A stretch of DNA of 64,000 bases, from contig LGRX02027129.1 in NCBI GenBank assembly GCA_001247695.2, forward strand, positions 22,163-86,162, read 5' to 3'. Every line of letters starts with the position of its first letter. The first letter of the stretch is position 1. Both the position numbers and the translations under genes were made by a program. Source of the stretch: Cymbomonas tetramitiformis (lineage: Eukaryota; Chlorophyta; Pyramimonadophyceae; Pyramimonadales; Pyramimonadaceae). Shown here one piece after another: positions 22,879-34,569 of this stretch. The notes under the pieces were generated by a model. That model saw only the letters and a list, made by a program, of their open reading frames with translations, was not told the origin of the DNA and did not search any database.

Positions 22879-25800
22879 TCAAACGGTTTGCAGCTCTGTA
22901 GGTGGTGGAAGCATGTCAGCATTTGCTCGCCACAAGGCACATTCCATTCCTGCGCCGGGGCCCATGGTCACAAAGACACCATAGTCGCCCCTCTTGACTG
23001 TGCTCTCTTTCTGTAACCTCTCAAACGCTAAGAGGAAGGCACCAGATGACACGTTACCGTAGTCCCTCAAAGTAGAAACTGTGTGACGAACATCATGTTT
23101 TGTGATGCCGACTGAATACACCATTGAGTCCAGCACTTTTTTACCACCACTGTGAACCACCCAGTGCGTGATGTCCTTCTTGGTCATGCCAAATCGATCA
23201 AACAACTTGTTCAGCATGAGTGGCATGTGTTCACCGATGGCATATGGCACATCAGATGTCAAGAAGAAGCTAAACTTGGTTGTGATCTCATCCCACTCCA
23301 AGTAGAGGGTATCCAAAGATTTGGGGATGATGTAGCTCTCATATCCCAGGACGTTGCAGTTAATGCGCCCGGCAGGAAGAGGCGGCGGAATTCTTCCCAT
23401 ACGAGGCTCTTCATCACATCGCACCACAGCAGCAGTGCATCCATCGCCAAACAAGCTATTGGTGACAGCAATAGACATTTGTTGGGTGGGGTCCACATTA
23501 TGCTGCCAAACATACTCTGCGGAGCAGATTTCAATGGAGCACATGACAGCGTTTTGACCAGGATTTGCAAGAGCCCAGTTGCTGGCAGCCTGCAGAATGT
23601 TCAATCCAGCATGACATCCCATTCCTACAATATCTGCGCGCTGGATGTGTGGGCTCAGGCCCATGCATTCCACCAGGTGGCAACTCAATGTAGGAATGAG
23701 GAAACCGGTGGAAGTTGCAATTGTCAAAAACTTGATGTCTGCACGTGTAATCCCAGCGCGAGCAAGTGCTTGATCAATTGCACGTTCTCCCAGGATCTTT
23801 GCCCAGCGCAGGTGCTTGTCTAGTAGATATTTTTGGGTAACAGCTTCGCCGCTCTGCTCCTTGTCAATGTCGGCAAGGTGACGAGTCACAATGTGTGAAG
23901 CTGTAAACAGGCTTCGCAATCGTTTGTCATGGATATTCAATAAGTCAGCCACCTCATGCTGTGTGTACTTGAACTCCTCAGGCACTGCTGTGCCGGTTCC
24001 AACAATGGAAGGCATGGGCCGATGCTTGACCTGCAAATAGTCACAGTGCGGTCAGCTGAAAAGGCAGACATACAAAAAACATCCACCTTAGGAGTGCTGA
24101 GAGCTTTGTCAAAGCACTGTCAAGCCTTAAGGAGGCATATGACTTGGAATTCAAAAGTATCAAAGATGACAACCCTTGATTCAACTGTTTTATACAAAGA
24201 CGTAATCAACCGTGAATGTGAATTTCATCAATGGAACTCACCTGGTAAAGCACACCTTCACTGATACGCTCCAGCAGCAAGTTGCCGTCACTTGTTCCAC
24301 TGCCGAAGTCAATCACCTTCTTAGCGAGCTCCAGTGCGATTGCCGGGCGTTTGAGCATCTTCCCTGCAAGCTCCTTTGCGTAGCCAACAGGATCACTCTC
24401 GGCATAATATTGGGCGACGCCCCAATCAACTGCTCTCTGCGCATTGATGACGTCCCCGCACATGATGATCTGCTTCGCACGTGCACCTCCAGTAAGGGCC
24501 GTGAGCCGTGTGCAGCCTCCAGCGGACGGGATGAGGCCGAGAGCGGTCTCTGGGAAGAAGCACTTGCATCCCTTCCCAACGACACGGACGTCGCACGCAA
24601 GGGCCCATTCCAGTCCACCACCACAGGCAGCTCCTTCGATCACAGCGATGGAAACAAATCCAGCCTGCATGACACAGTTGGGCTTACGTGAGAATGGCAC
24701 AACAACATCTCATGCATGCAGTGAGTGGGGAGTAACTGTAAACGTCGTAGCACAGAAATGATGAGAGCAATACCTGAGCAAGCTTATCAAATACTGCCTG
24801 CGACTCAAGATGAAGAGCATCTGCAGCAGATGGGTTTGAAATGCGCTCTTTGTCCGCTCCAGCACAGAAAAACCGCGGATCTGAGGATTTGATGATCACG
24901 ACTCGTGCCGTTTCCTCCAACTTGACGATCAACTCGGACAAGCGAGCAAGCATCTTTCCGTCATATGCGTTAGCCTGTCACCACAAGCTCTTCAACCATA
25001 AAGACCGTGGGATAGCAGTGACCAGACTCACCAGTAATACGACCCTTGCTCTGGGCACGTCGCAACACATGTTTGCTTACTCAAAATTTGTACAAAGTAC
25101 AAAGACTAGCAGTACCTTGTTTGCTCGGTTGATGGTGAGCGTGGCCACAGGACCGTCAACCTCGAAAATCAGGGTGGAATCATCCAGCTTTTCAGAGCTG
25201 TACCCAGCCGCTGCCGCATCGGCGTAGATGGTGGTCAAGTTCTTCGGCCAGTCTCCCTGTGGCATCTCGCGGAGACGTTGCCTAATAATACCAGCGGACT
25301 TGAAACCTTTCACAGTCTCCTTGATGCAGTCAGCCTTCGCCAACTCCACCAAGGCCTCTTTCGAAGCCAACTGCAAGAGCAAAGGAAATACGTAAAGGTC
25401 CTGGTGCTTTTTCCTGACAAGGGTCAAATGTAATACAGGTCGTTGCAGGTGCAAGGCAGATTTTAACATATGAAAACAACACTTTGGTCTCTCATCTCGA
25501 GGCAATAAGGATCTAAGCGAGCAGGAAACTTTTGCAAAGCTGGTCAGGAAGCCTCCAGGATGATGTAAGACTAGCCGCAAGTGCAAACGGACATATACAC
25601 ACACCTTGGCGGAGGCAAAGTTGTATGCGAGGATGCCGTCAGTATCCAGAGATTTGCCAAGCAAAAGCAGCTCCTGCAGCTTGCCCATACGGACCGAGCG
25701 AACGGCTTCCAAAACCATGGCACTCGGAATTTTGCCCTCTTGCACTTCAGTCACCTGGTGAAGGAGATCGGGTCACATTTTAGGGGCAAAGCATGGGAGC

Positions 25801-28800
25801 AGAAATAACTGGCAAGCAAGGCCCGAAAAGAAATGCACACATCACATCTGTATATAAATACACATACATATATATACATGAGGAAGTACATGTATATTCG
25901 CTTGCACACACACAGCGGTCAAACAGAATAACAACAGGCCACTGCTGGTGGGCATACCTGCAGTTCGGTTCCATCCAGCACGCAAGGCGTGGAGCAGGCG
26001 AGGGCAATCGCAAGCCCGTTGCCGTTGACCTTGCCGTGCAACAACATATACGTTGGCACGTTGAGTTGGAAAATCCACAAAAGGAACTCATCCCACATGT
26101 CCATCAGCTCCTCATCAGCGTCTTCGGGGAACTCCAAGTCACACCCGCCACTGTGTCCAAGGAAGCACAGAGCATTCGCCGCCAGGTTGGAAGTCTCTTC
26201 CTTCAACTCCTGAGGACCACAAGATGACCTGTCAGCGTCTAAGTAGCAAATACAAACAACATATTTTGCAGCTCCGTGAGATCAGCGTGGTCCTCCTTCT
26301 CCTCTAAGGTTTTGTCTTATGGGAGTGCTCGAGTGACGACTAGATGTTTCATGGTTGCACCCCTCCCCTTTTGCTCCTTGTTGGAATCGCGAAACGAGGA
26401 AGACGAAAACTGTACCTTGAGCAAAGCCTTCGTGATGACAGGCTGGAGCAAAGTTACAGCCAACACGCCGGACTTGTAGGCAATATCCACGAGGCTTCCA
26501 CCCTCTGCTGGGACTGGCGCTTTTCCGGAAATCCCGAGCTTGGTTCGGACTTTCTTGCACATCTTTATCAGACTAGCGAAGTCCAGGCTCCACAGTTCGT
26601 CCAGTAGACGACGCGTGTCCAGCAGCGCGGCGGTATTCATAGAGCCAACCAGCGCGTTTACCTGCAAGGTAGTTGCCTCTCCCGTCATATCTGTCCTACG
26701 GATGACAGAAACCTTTGTTCTACGCAGTGGTGCTATTGAGACAATGAAGAGCTAGCTAAGTATCACGTTGCTGTGAGGGCGGCATTGGGCACACCTCATC
26801 CACTTTCAGATTTTGGGTGAACCCGATATCCGATAGCTTCGAAGAGGATGTGGAGGACATGAGCATAGTGTTGGCGTTCATAGGGGAAACATGCTTGCTC
26901 AACTGGAAGGTCATCACGCCGGGAAGCGTATGACGTGTTGGGAAAGAAGTGACCACTTCGCCCGCTGAGATACGGAAGTCGCAGGCGATTGAAAGCTGGA
27001 GAGCTTCTGTACTCGGGGAACCCGGGCCCTGGAGCACGGCCATGGTCACCATAGGCAGAGCCTGAATGAAATCCACAACGCGCTCCCAACGCAGAAACCA
27101 CTGGATTACGGCGCGCTGTTTCTCTTGATGCGTGAGGCCGCCGTTAGACATGGAATCGATTAGCTCTGAGGGCACCAGGATGTTCTCCATCGCCATCTCG
27201 GTGGGAGCGATGCCCTGCAGAATATGACATCCGACCCTCCGTTAAGTGACTGGAGAACGTAACTTGGCAGCCATACAAAAAACTGAAAAGAAAAAACATA
27301 ATACCAGGCCTACAAGCAAAAACCCCGGCTCCGCATCTGGCAATAACCCTGACCGTCACCTTCATGAGCAAGCGGGCCTATGCTGCGAGACGATCACAAC
27401 TGAACAAGAGCAATAGTGAAAAATTGCGACAGGCTCAAGGCAAATTCAGCTATTTTTGTAGGCTCGTGGTGCAAAGAAAAGGACCCAGTGGGAGACGTCG
27501 GCATTCAAAGGAGCTTTCAAAAGATCGCATGGGCGCACACGTGCTCGGGTCAGCAGAGACGGTTAAAGCGTGCAAGTACATAGCACTGCTCTCAAGCAAA
27601 AGCGAAGAGACTGTAGCTCACCGGCATGTAAATCGCAGCGAGCTTGGGAAGCGCGCTGCACACCCAAGAAACAAAGCCAAAACTAAGCGACTCGACACAG
27701 CCTGCGCAGGCTCGAGAAGGTGGTGAAACAAGTCCTTCGACGCAAATAGTAACTTTCTTCAAGCGTTCCTTCCGTCTCACAACTACGTAAGCTAAGAAGG
27801 ATCGTCAAACACGGTTACAGGCCAAGTTGAGGAGGCGGGTGTAGTGTGCTCAGAATATTATGTTTACGGTATGTTGTCTTAACGGAACAAAACAGTCGCC
27901 TGTCCCAAAGACACACGCTCCCTGTCCTAAACAAAGCGTGGGGAGGGGCCAACCAACCTGCCGGCGTCCTTAATCGCCGTGAGCATATGGTCGAAGCCTC
28001 CGAGGAGTTCGCGGGAAGGAACATCACGGATATGGGGGGCAAGATTGATCTCGAGGATTTTCCCTGGAGTGATCTTGATTGCGTCTTCCACACTCAAAAT
28101 TGTGCGTGGCACGGTAACGTTATCCCAGGAGGTCGCGTGTTGCACGCACAAAGCGTTACACGCTGCGGCATGACCCTTCAGCTCAATCCTCTCGACAATG
28201 CAGCACCCGTGCACGAGACGGCGTTGCAGTCCCAAGACTTGTGCCTTGGGAATCACCAGATCCTGTTTACAACAGAGGCCTTGTTTGAGTCGCGAACATA
28301 GACAAACAAGACTTGAAGATACAACTTTCTACAGCTTTTCGTTGCTCAACTTTATACGTTTCTCTTTTGCTTAAAGCATATTCAGCGCCAAGTAGCTCTA
28401 ACGTTAGTGGCCTGTGCGTAACCTGACCTTTATGAATTCAGTCGTCGCGGTGGAGAGGTCGCCTTTAATTTCCGCAAAGAACCCCGAGCTTTTCATTTCC
28501 TCAAACTCCATGCAGGAAACGTATCCCAGGGCCTTTTGAGCAAGCACCAGCCCGACGTGCATGGAAAGAGGGGACATCGAGCACAGAGGTACGACTCCAG
28601 AGCCACCAAATCTGAGTATGCACGAAGGAAAGCCTGGTCAATGTCTTTTAACTAGACACGGAGCGGGTTCAGAGTAGCATTCAACTTTGTTGTGTATGTA
28701 CACACATGTTGCTAGCGCATAACTTTAAGCGTCGGCTGTGTGTGCAGCAGCTAGGGATCAAAGGAATGCGGAAACTGACGGCAAGTAGTGCAGCACTCAC

Positions 28801-29769
28801 ACCAAAGCTATTTGAAGAGGTCAGGGCGAAGCTGCGTTGCGAGTGTATTACTGATACAATATCCCTATGAAAAGCATAAATATCACGCTGAGATATTAAT
28901 CTACGGGCACTACAGTCGTTCTTTGCTTTTCTCGCCTCGTGAATCGGTAAGTCGGCGGCACCTGACCGAGACAAACCTCAACACGGCCAGGCGACCAAAA
29001 GAAATCCTTACCCGCAGAACCGCGTCGAATAGACAGTGAATATCAAGTCAAAATAGAGTATTCGGTTGTTAAAAAAACGGTATAACTTTTTGCGGTGTTG
29101 CGCAGGGTTACACAAGAAGATGCTGCTTGAAGCTGACTTGTGGAAGAGCTGGTGCAGCACGCGCAAGTGACGGGCTGCAAACCTACCTGGCAGTGAACTT
29201 GGCAGCTGGTGTAGCAAGACGGTAGTCAGAGGAAAGACCCATGGCGAGACCCAACTGAGTGCGCAAAATCAGTTACTTTCGTCAGTGACCGCGCGAACGG
29301 CAAGGCATGCGCTGATTAACATCGTCAGCGTGCTGTGAACGATAAAGCATGGGTATCACAAATCCTGTAAAAGAAAACGTAGGTTTTATGTGCAGGAACT
29401 TTTCCTGAGGACACGCTTCTCCTGAGTGCAAGTGACTGAACGCATGTATCAGTAGAAATGTACCTCGTGAAACTCTCCATCAAAGCAAGTGACGAACAGT
29501 AGGCGAATTTCTCTGAGCTGCCCGACCAATTTTTCCCAGCGAGCCAAAAGTCCCTCCTCGGACTGAAGCAATTCGTCTCCCAGTCCAAACAGGGGCACAT
29601 CCGGGGAAACGCTTTTGATAAGCAAAGTTGTCACTTGTTCGCCTTGAGCTTTTGCGATATCTGGAACCTTCCGGACCACAGAGGACAAGCAAGCCACTGC
29701 TTCAGAGAAAGTATTCAGCTTTGGGATGATACATATCACTTGAGCTCCCTCGTGAAACACATTCGCCAT
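22879..29769 (-). CDS. Four crotonase domains fused to a DpgA-type type III polyketide synthase
   Basis: Exons, 5' to 3' (high to low): 29769-29464, 29254-29187, 28831-28803, 28594-28428, 28262-27958, 27655-27622, 27214-26795, 26661-26416, 26209-25958, 25754-25605, 25370-25116, 24974-24774, 24664-24242, 24030-22879. All introns are GT-AG with compatible phases; only the exon 3/4 junction is doubtful. The start is ATG in ACCATGG at 29769. The product is ~1335 residues. Crotonase folds lie at about 1-200, 205-470, 515-700 and 720-950. Only the fourth keeps the oxyanion loop FFCAGADKE and both catalytic Glu (830 in CGGGLEW, 850 in FPETALG). Residues 953-1335 are a complete type III PKS with Cys1091 (VGMGCHAGLN), His1245 (VVHSGGKKV), Asn1278 (YGNVSSG) and GPGAG. 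The motifs CSAEY and NSLFGDG match DpgA, which condenses malonyl-CoA to 3,5-dihydroxyphenylacetyl-CoA with crotonases DpgB/DpgD. A similar one-chain aromatic polyketide synthase is inferred; the product is unknown. Confidence 0.88.
27622..27655 (-). other. 34-nt microexon of the crotonase-PKS gene
   Basis: Bounded by ggtgtgcag| and |gtgagc. Its length shifts phase 2 to phase 0, exactly what is needed to connect the flanking exons, and it encodes ALPKLAAIYMP. Confidence 0.75.
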
Positions 29770-30860
29770 GGTACTAAGACTTGTCAAGAACCCTGGGTCG
29801 GGGGAAGCTTGAAATTTAGCGCTGGCGAGGTCTACAAAGGCAATAGAGCATCATGCGAGCGGTTACGAAAGCTTGCAGCGAGTGAACACTTCCAGTTTCG
29901 TCATCTAGCATACGTCATCTTGCCGTATGTATTACTAACCGTCGATTCACATGCTTTATTTGATCCCTTGTGATTCCTTACATTACTGCAGCTTTCTCAT
30001 GGAGCATATCGACCACGTCAAATGCGATCGTGGCGTACATCTAACAGTTGAGGACTTAGCGCTTCGATTTTATAACAGTTCTTTTAGGTTTACGTTTCTC
30101 ATTCTCTGAACTCCGATGCCATACGACGATTGCTCCACGTATGAAAATTCATACAGGTGGCAGGCAAAAGTCGAGGCTGCTCATATCGAACAGTTGTCAA
30201 ACAGAGTTCGGACGCGAGTTGTGTTGAGGAGTTGAGCCCGGAATGTTTGGTCTCTTATGTAGAGTTATGTAGCTCTAGCGAATCAAAAATGGCCACCACT
30301 GCGGCACCACGAGAACATAAATCTCTCAATCTGCTCTGTGCCCTGTGTCAGCCGCTCATGTTTGACTTGAGGTTGCGTTTACGTTTTCTGGCTCCTTCGC
30401 TTGGTTGGCCAATAGCAATACACTATTAGAATTACATACTATGCAGTCCAGTGGACACCGTGGACACTCTCACAAGTCAGAGCCTCCGGACGCGGCGATT
30501 TTCTCCCGAATTTATCGATTTTTTATTTTATGTGGTGTCCGGAGGGAAGGAGTTACGAGCTTTCCATTGCTTTCTGTCGAGAATCGCGCGATCGGCCGCG
30601 CAGCGGCCGAAGCTCGTAACCTGAATGCTGAAACCTCTGGCTTGCAAGAGAGAAGCAGTGAGGAGTGACACCGCACCGTATCATTGCATTCCGTTTCCGA
30701 TTCTCGATTTATAGGCCGCAACCCCATTTTGCATTTTGATACCGGAGAGCTCTTCGGTATAAAAATAGTAGCGGTGCTGCGGTAGCCGAGTATCGCTGTA
30801 TCGTAACATTACGTATTCAATAAAATACCAGAGGCTTTTGAAACATCATCATCAATAGAG
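29770..30860. other. Upstream region of the crotonase-PKS gene; no other gene
   Basis: Presumably holds its promoter. An inverted pair gttacgagctt (about 30551) / aagctcgtaac (about 30610) with gcggccg between is visible. No coding domain recognised. Confidence 0.4.
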
Positions 30861-30864
30861 CTAT

Positions 30865-31400
30865 GATCGGGATATGACCGATGACATATGTGTCATACAT
30901 GTCATACGTGTCATACATGTCATGTCATATCATATCATGTCATGTCATGTCATGTCATGTCATATGTTATAATGACATACAGTCGTCGAGTATTGTCAAT
31001 ACGGTCGACTATGGCATGTACAGTCATAATATCTATCATCCACTCACCATGAGTGACATTTGTCATCGAGAGGCCGAGTACGGCAGCTCGATGATGAAGC
31101 AAGACAAGTTCTTGAAGAACAAACTGTTCTGAGAGGACGCGTCTTCGCTTCGACGAGCATGAATTGAACAACATGCGGGTATCAACAGGCTAATTCGACC
31201 AACCGATATTGTTAGTTCACCCAATGCCCTCGGGTTCACAACCCGATGGTGGTAACGCTTATGAAGCGTGAGGGCATCGGGTATATGAGGAGCATTGCGC
31301 TCAAGCAGACTACTGGACACCAGAGACTGCACTCATTCCCCACCAAATATTGATGCGCGTTGCTACAGTTCAATAGCAGCCGCATAGTCTGAAAGGTTGG
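30865..31400 (-). repeat. Inverted fragment of the ~1.5-kb LTR-like repeat
   Basis: Reverse-complement similarity to 37850-38330 and 40890-41390: a (tgtcatacatgtcatg)n tract, then caatgccctcgggttcacaacccgatggtgg, matching ccgcaatcgggttgtgaaccc...ggcattgg in the other orientation. Confidence 0.65.
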
Positions 31401-31856
31401 ATATCAACCTTGACAGTGGTTATTCTCCGTCCACGCGACGAACGAGGACATACAAGTGTGTGCAACAGTAGATATATTGTATATAGATTGTCGTACTGTG
31501 TGTGTGACAGGTTCGCGCATACATACCGGCGACAGCGCTCGCACATATACGATCATCTACAAGCGAATAATAGCATTCGTTGCAATATCGTCAGCAAACG
31601 GAGTGCGCGAGGAATCATCATCGCGAACGCATTCGCAACTGATAGCATTCGTCGCACTAACATCGTCAGCAAATAATCAGCGACAAGGTGTGCGCACTGC
31701 GTACGGATCGCACATACATGTTGTCACCATTTCGCAGGGTTGGTACGATATGCGACATACGGACGCGCGACGAAAAATCATCATCAATATGTGTGATTCG
31801 CATCAGCTTCGGCAGGACGCACGGAGTTTTGTTATACGCGCGATGGCATTCATATA

Positions 31857-32195
31857 CAGTAATACCTCACCTTTAAGAGAATCGACGATAAGAGACCAGC
31901 CAGCGGTTTTTTTCTTTTTTTTTGGGGGGGGTCGCGTTTTTTACGATGACCCTGAGCCTTTTCAAATCGTTAAGAGAATGGGTCCAAATAAGAGAACGGG
32001 AGCTGGCTAGATGAGGAAATATGGTTGGGAAACCATGTTAAACCATGTATTAAATATGGTATGGTCGCAAATAAGGAACAAACCTGGCTATCGCTGACCT
32101 TATTGGATCGCGCTTCGTTAAGCGCCGCTGGCGTGTTGGGGGGGGGAGGGGTTCACTTTTTTTCCGATGAGGCTGGCTGACCGCATATCCCTGTT
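31857..32195 (+). mobile_element. Possible mariner/pogo-like terminal repeat and element fragment
   Basis: After a TA dinucleotide, CAGTAATACCTCACCTTTAAG resembles the end of the MITE at 36072 (CAGTAAACGCTCGATTTTAAG). No matching right end is found before the N gap, so extent is uncertain. Confidence 0.35.
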
Positions 32196-32215
32196 NNNNN
32201 NNNNNNNNNNNNNNN
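32196..32215. other. Assembly gap (20 N)
   Basis: Twenty ambiguous bases. The two sides may not be truly adjacent. Confidence 0.99.
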
Positions 32216-32421
32216 GTACCATGCGACATACACCGGCGACAGCGATGTTCGCTATCCGCACTAATCGTTCAGTGCAGCGCACGCACATGATAATTTCGTT
32301 ATTTGCAGATGATTTGCAAAAATCTCTCATCGACGCGCACGTACGATGATTTAGTTCTTCAGGCGATGCGCACCTGCTATGATTTCATCATGTGCAGGGG
32401 ACGCGCGATAGAGGGCGCATA

Positions 32422-32543
32422 ATTCGTGATGCATCTACATGCAGCGCGTCATACAATATGTGTTGCGCGCGCACGCATGATCCATGATGCATCAACATGC
32501 AGCGCGTCATACAATATGTGTTACGCGCGCACATAGCATGCAA
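32422..32543. repeat. 58-bp tandem duplication
   Basis: gatgcatcWacatgcagcgcgtcatacaatatgtgttRcgcgcgcac occurs at 32428 and 32486. Confidence 0.85.
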
Positions 32544-32599
32544 ACATGATGTTCGTTCAAATACTGGCAGATGTACATACAATATTTGCAGTCGGATAT

Positions 32600-33640
32600 A
32601 ACATCAGATGAGCATTGATGCTGCGCAGTCATATGTGTATTGTACCAATTAGCAGTATACACACATATGCTGTAAAATAATAGTGTGCACTATCATTTCA
32701 CACACTTACAACATGCAGCATACACTATACATGCAGCATGCGGCATGCAGTATACACCATGCAGCACAATTCCACTATTATAACACATGTTGACAGTAAG
32801 TGATAAGTTAATACACTTATACCACTGACCACAAGTCATCATTATTAACACACACTACAACTTTCCATATTATACTGCGACATGTGCACCATTTACACTG
32901 TTATAATTATCAGTTTGATCACAAATGTTTGGCATACATGCGCACATATGCATATCCAACTTGATCACGATAACAGTTGGCATACATATGCATATATTGA
33001 CAGTGTATCATGGAAGTCGTGCAAGATTAAAAAGTAAGGACTTATCTTGAAATCACCATGTAGTTCCGTTGATCGATTTGGTGACTGTCTGTCCGCGCCT
33101 AACCGACCATAGGTTTGTACCCTATGGAACCGGGGGTTGATCAAGCGCAATACAACTGTGTTACACTGTAAATATGCACATCTTACATACATACTAGATG
33201 TTGCATCAATATACCATATAGCATACCTGCTGTGCAAGTATAGACTATAAATGAATCCACTTGGTATAAGGTGCCAATCTTGATCATAAAGACAGTAATT
33301 AGCTCAGTCATTCCTGACGTAGGATTTGGGATGGCTGACGGTTCTACTGTTGATCAAAGATGGAATACTCACCGGAGCCATTTGTGAAATATATCAATCA
33401 ACTCGTCATTCATCATGATGAGATATGCAGGATTACAACTTATTAACCAAATTGATATGCATCATGCTAGCCACATATTGTCCAGTGGTATACAGATTAT
33501 CTGGTATGATAAATCACTATCAATTTGCTTAAAAGTGTACTAAATCAGCAAGTACCTGCACAATGCACAATCACTGACACTATATTGACATTCACTGATT
33601 CAGTAAGTGAAATGATCAACTATAATATCAACCACGTGTA
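32600..33640. other. No gene recognised; AT-rich
   Basis: Contains catgcagcat-type short repeats at 32700-32770. No domain-bearing frame. Confidence 0.4.
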
Positions 33641-33832
33641 TTGCTGGATGTGACACACCGTGTGTCACTTCCTGTTATCTGTACTAGTACTCCGTACAGT
33701 ACGGGTGTCACAGGTTTAGGGTTTCCGGCATAAAGCCGAGACTATCTTATGTTTATTGACTCTTATGCAAACACCGAAAGTGAAAGCATTCTGACTGTGA
33801 CCCGATATATACCCGTAGCTATATATCTCACA

Positions 33833-33858
33833 GGTTATGGGCCCACCACGCTTCCACT
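33833..33858 (+). promoter_or_regulatory. Primer-binding site, half-tRNA initiator Met type
   Basis: GGTTATGGGCCCACCACGCT and following tccact start immediately after the LTR. Complementary to the anticodon arm and D-arm side of plant-type initiator tRNA-Met. Confidence 0.85.
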
Positions 33859-33864
33859 CTGTTC

Positions 33865-34161
33865 ATGTGTGTGAGCATGGCTTTGCTCGACACCGTCACC
33901 GCCTCTGCACTTTGTGGCGCGGAGATTGCTCCACGGGCGGTGGTGTCCGGGCAGTACTTCAATTATCAGAATTGCGCAATGGACTTCTTCCGTGACTCCG
34001 CCTTTCTGGACTCTGGACCCGCTGACCCCGACGACAACTTCAATCTGGACTCTGGTTCTTTGGACTTTGACACTTTTGACATCTTCAATCTGGACTTTGA
34101 GATTGACAACGGCAACTTCTACAGTGAACTCTGCTTTGTGGACCACTTTCAAAGTGGCTAG
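33865..34161 (+). CDS. Small acidic protein in the 926-bp LTR element
   Basis: 98 codons between the primer-binding site and the 3' LTR. After ~45 residues of mixed sequence it is dominated by Asp, Phe and Asn in a quasi-repeat (FLDSG, NLDSGSLDFDTFDIFNLDF). No known domain. It may be a relic of a longer Gag: the Gag-only element has a similar FDFDDIF near its N-terminus. Whether it is translated is unknown. Confidence 0.4.
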   Translation: MCVSMALLDTVTASALCGAEIAPRAVVSGQYFNYQNCAMDFFRDSAFLDSGPADPDDNFNLDSGSLDFDTFDIFNLDFEIDNGNFYSELCFVDHFQSG

Positions 34162-34569
34162 AGTTGCTGTGACTGCTAGTAGCCCTGCTAGATCAGCTTC
34201 AAGGCCAAGATGCCTCCCTGTGTGCACGGCTAGCTAGAGATTTGGGACCGCCCTGGCCAAGAGCACACAGCACAGGCCCCCTCTAGAATTGTTTCCACCG
34301 CTTGAGATGGTGTGTTTTCTAACTGCAACAACCCTGCTCCACCCTAACTCTTCTTCCGTAATAGTCCAGGGTGGTGTGCTGGATGTGACACACCGTGTGT
34401 CACTTCCTGTTATCTGTACTAGTACTCCGTACAGTACGGGTGTCACAGGTTTAGGGTTTCCGGCATAAAGCCGAGACTATCTTATGTTTATTGACTCTTA
34501 TGCAAACACCGAAAGTGAAAGCATTCTGACTGTAACCCGATATATACCCGTAGCTATATATCTCACATG

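Larger units (their letters stand above)
33642..34567 (+). mobile_element. Small non-autonomous LTR element (926 bp)
   Basis: 191-bp LTRs at 33642-33832 and 34377-34567 start TGCTGGATG and end CTCACA, with one visible difference (gactgtgaccc / gactgtaaccc). Target duplication TGTAT lies at 33637-33641 and 34568-34572. The half-tRNA-Met primer-binding site abuts the 5' LTR, and a purine-rich cagggtggtg precedes the 3' LTR. The LTRs contain the palindrome gtgacacaccgtgtgtcac. The 544-bp interior has only a 98-codon frame, so it is TRIM/SMART-like and a relative of the 7328-10872 element. Confidence 0.9.

Noticed and set aside
27144..27726. Frames on both strands between fusion-gene exons
   Set aside because: They lie in introns, lack domains, and the splice model accounts for the region.
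28780..28835. SNSFG followed by FGGSG, resembling the C-terminal motif of ketosynthases
   Set aside because: The surrounding exons read as a crotonase (GLAMGLSSDYRLATPAAKF before, SPLSMHVGLVLAQ after), and the join needs a non-canonical splice. No other ketosynthase motif is present.
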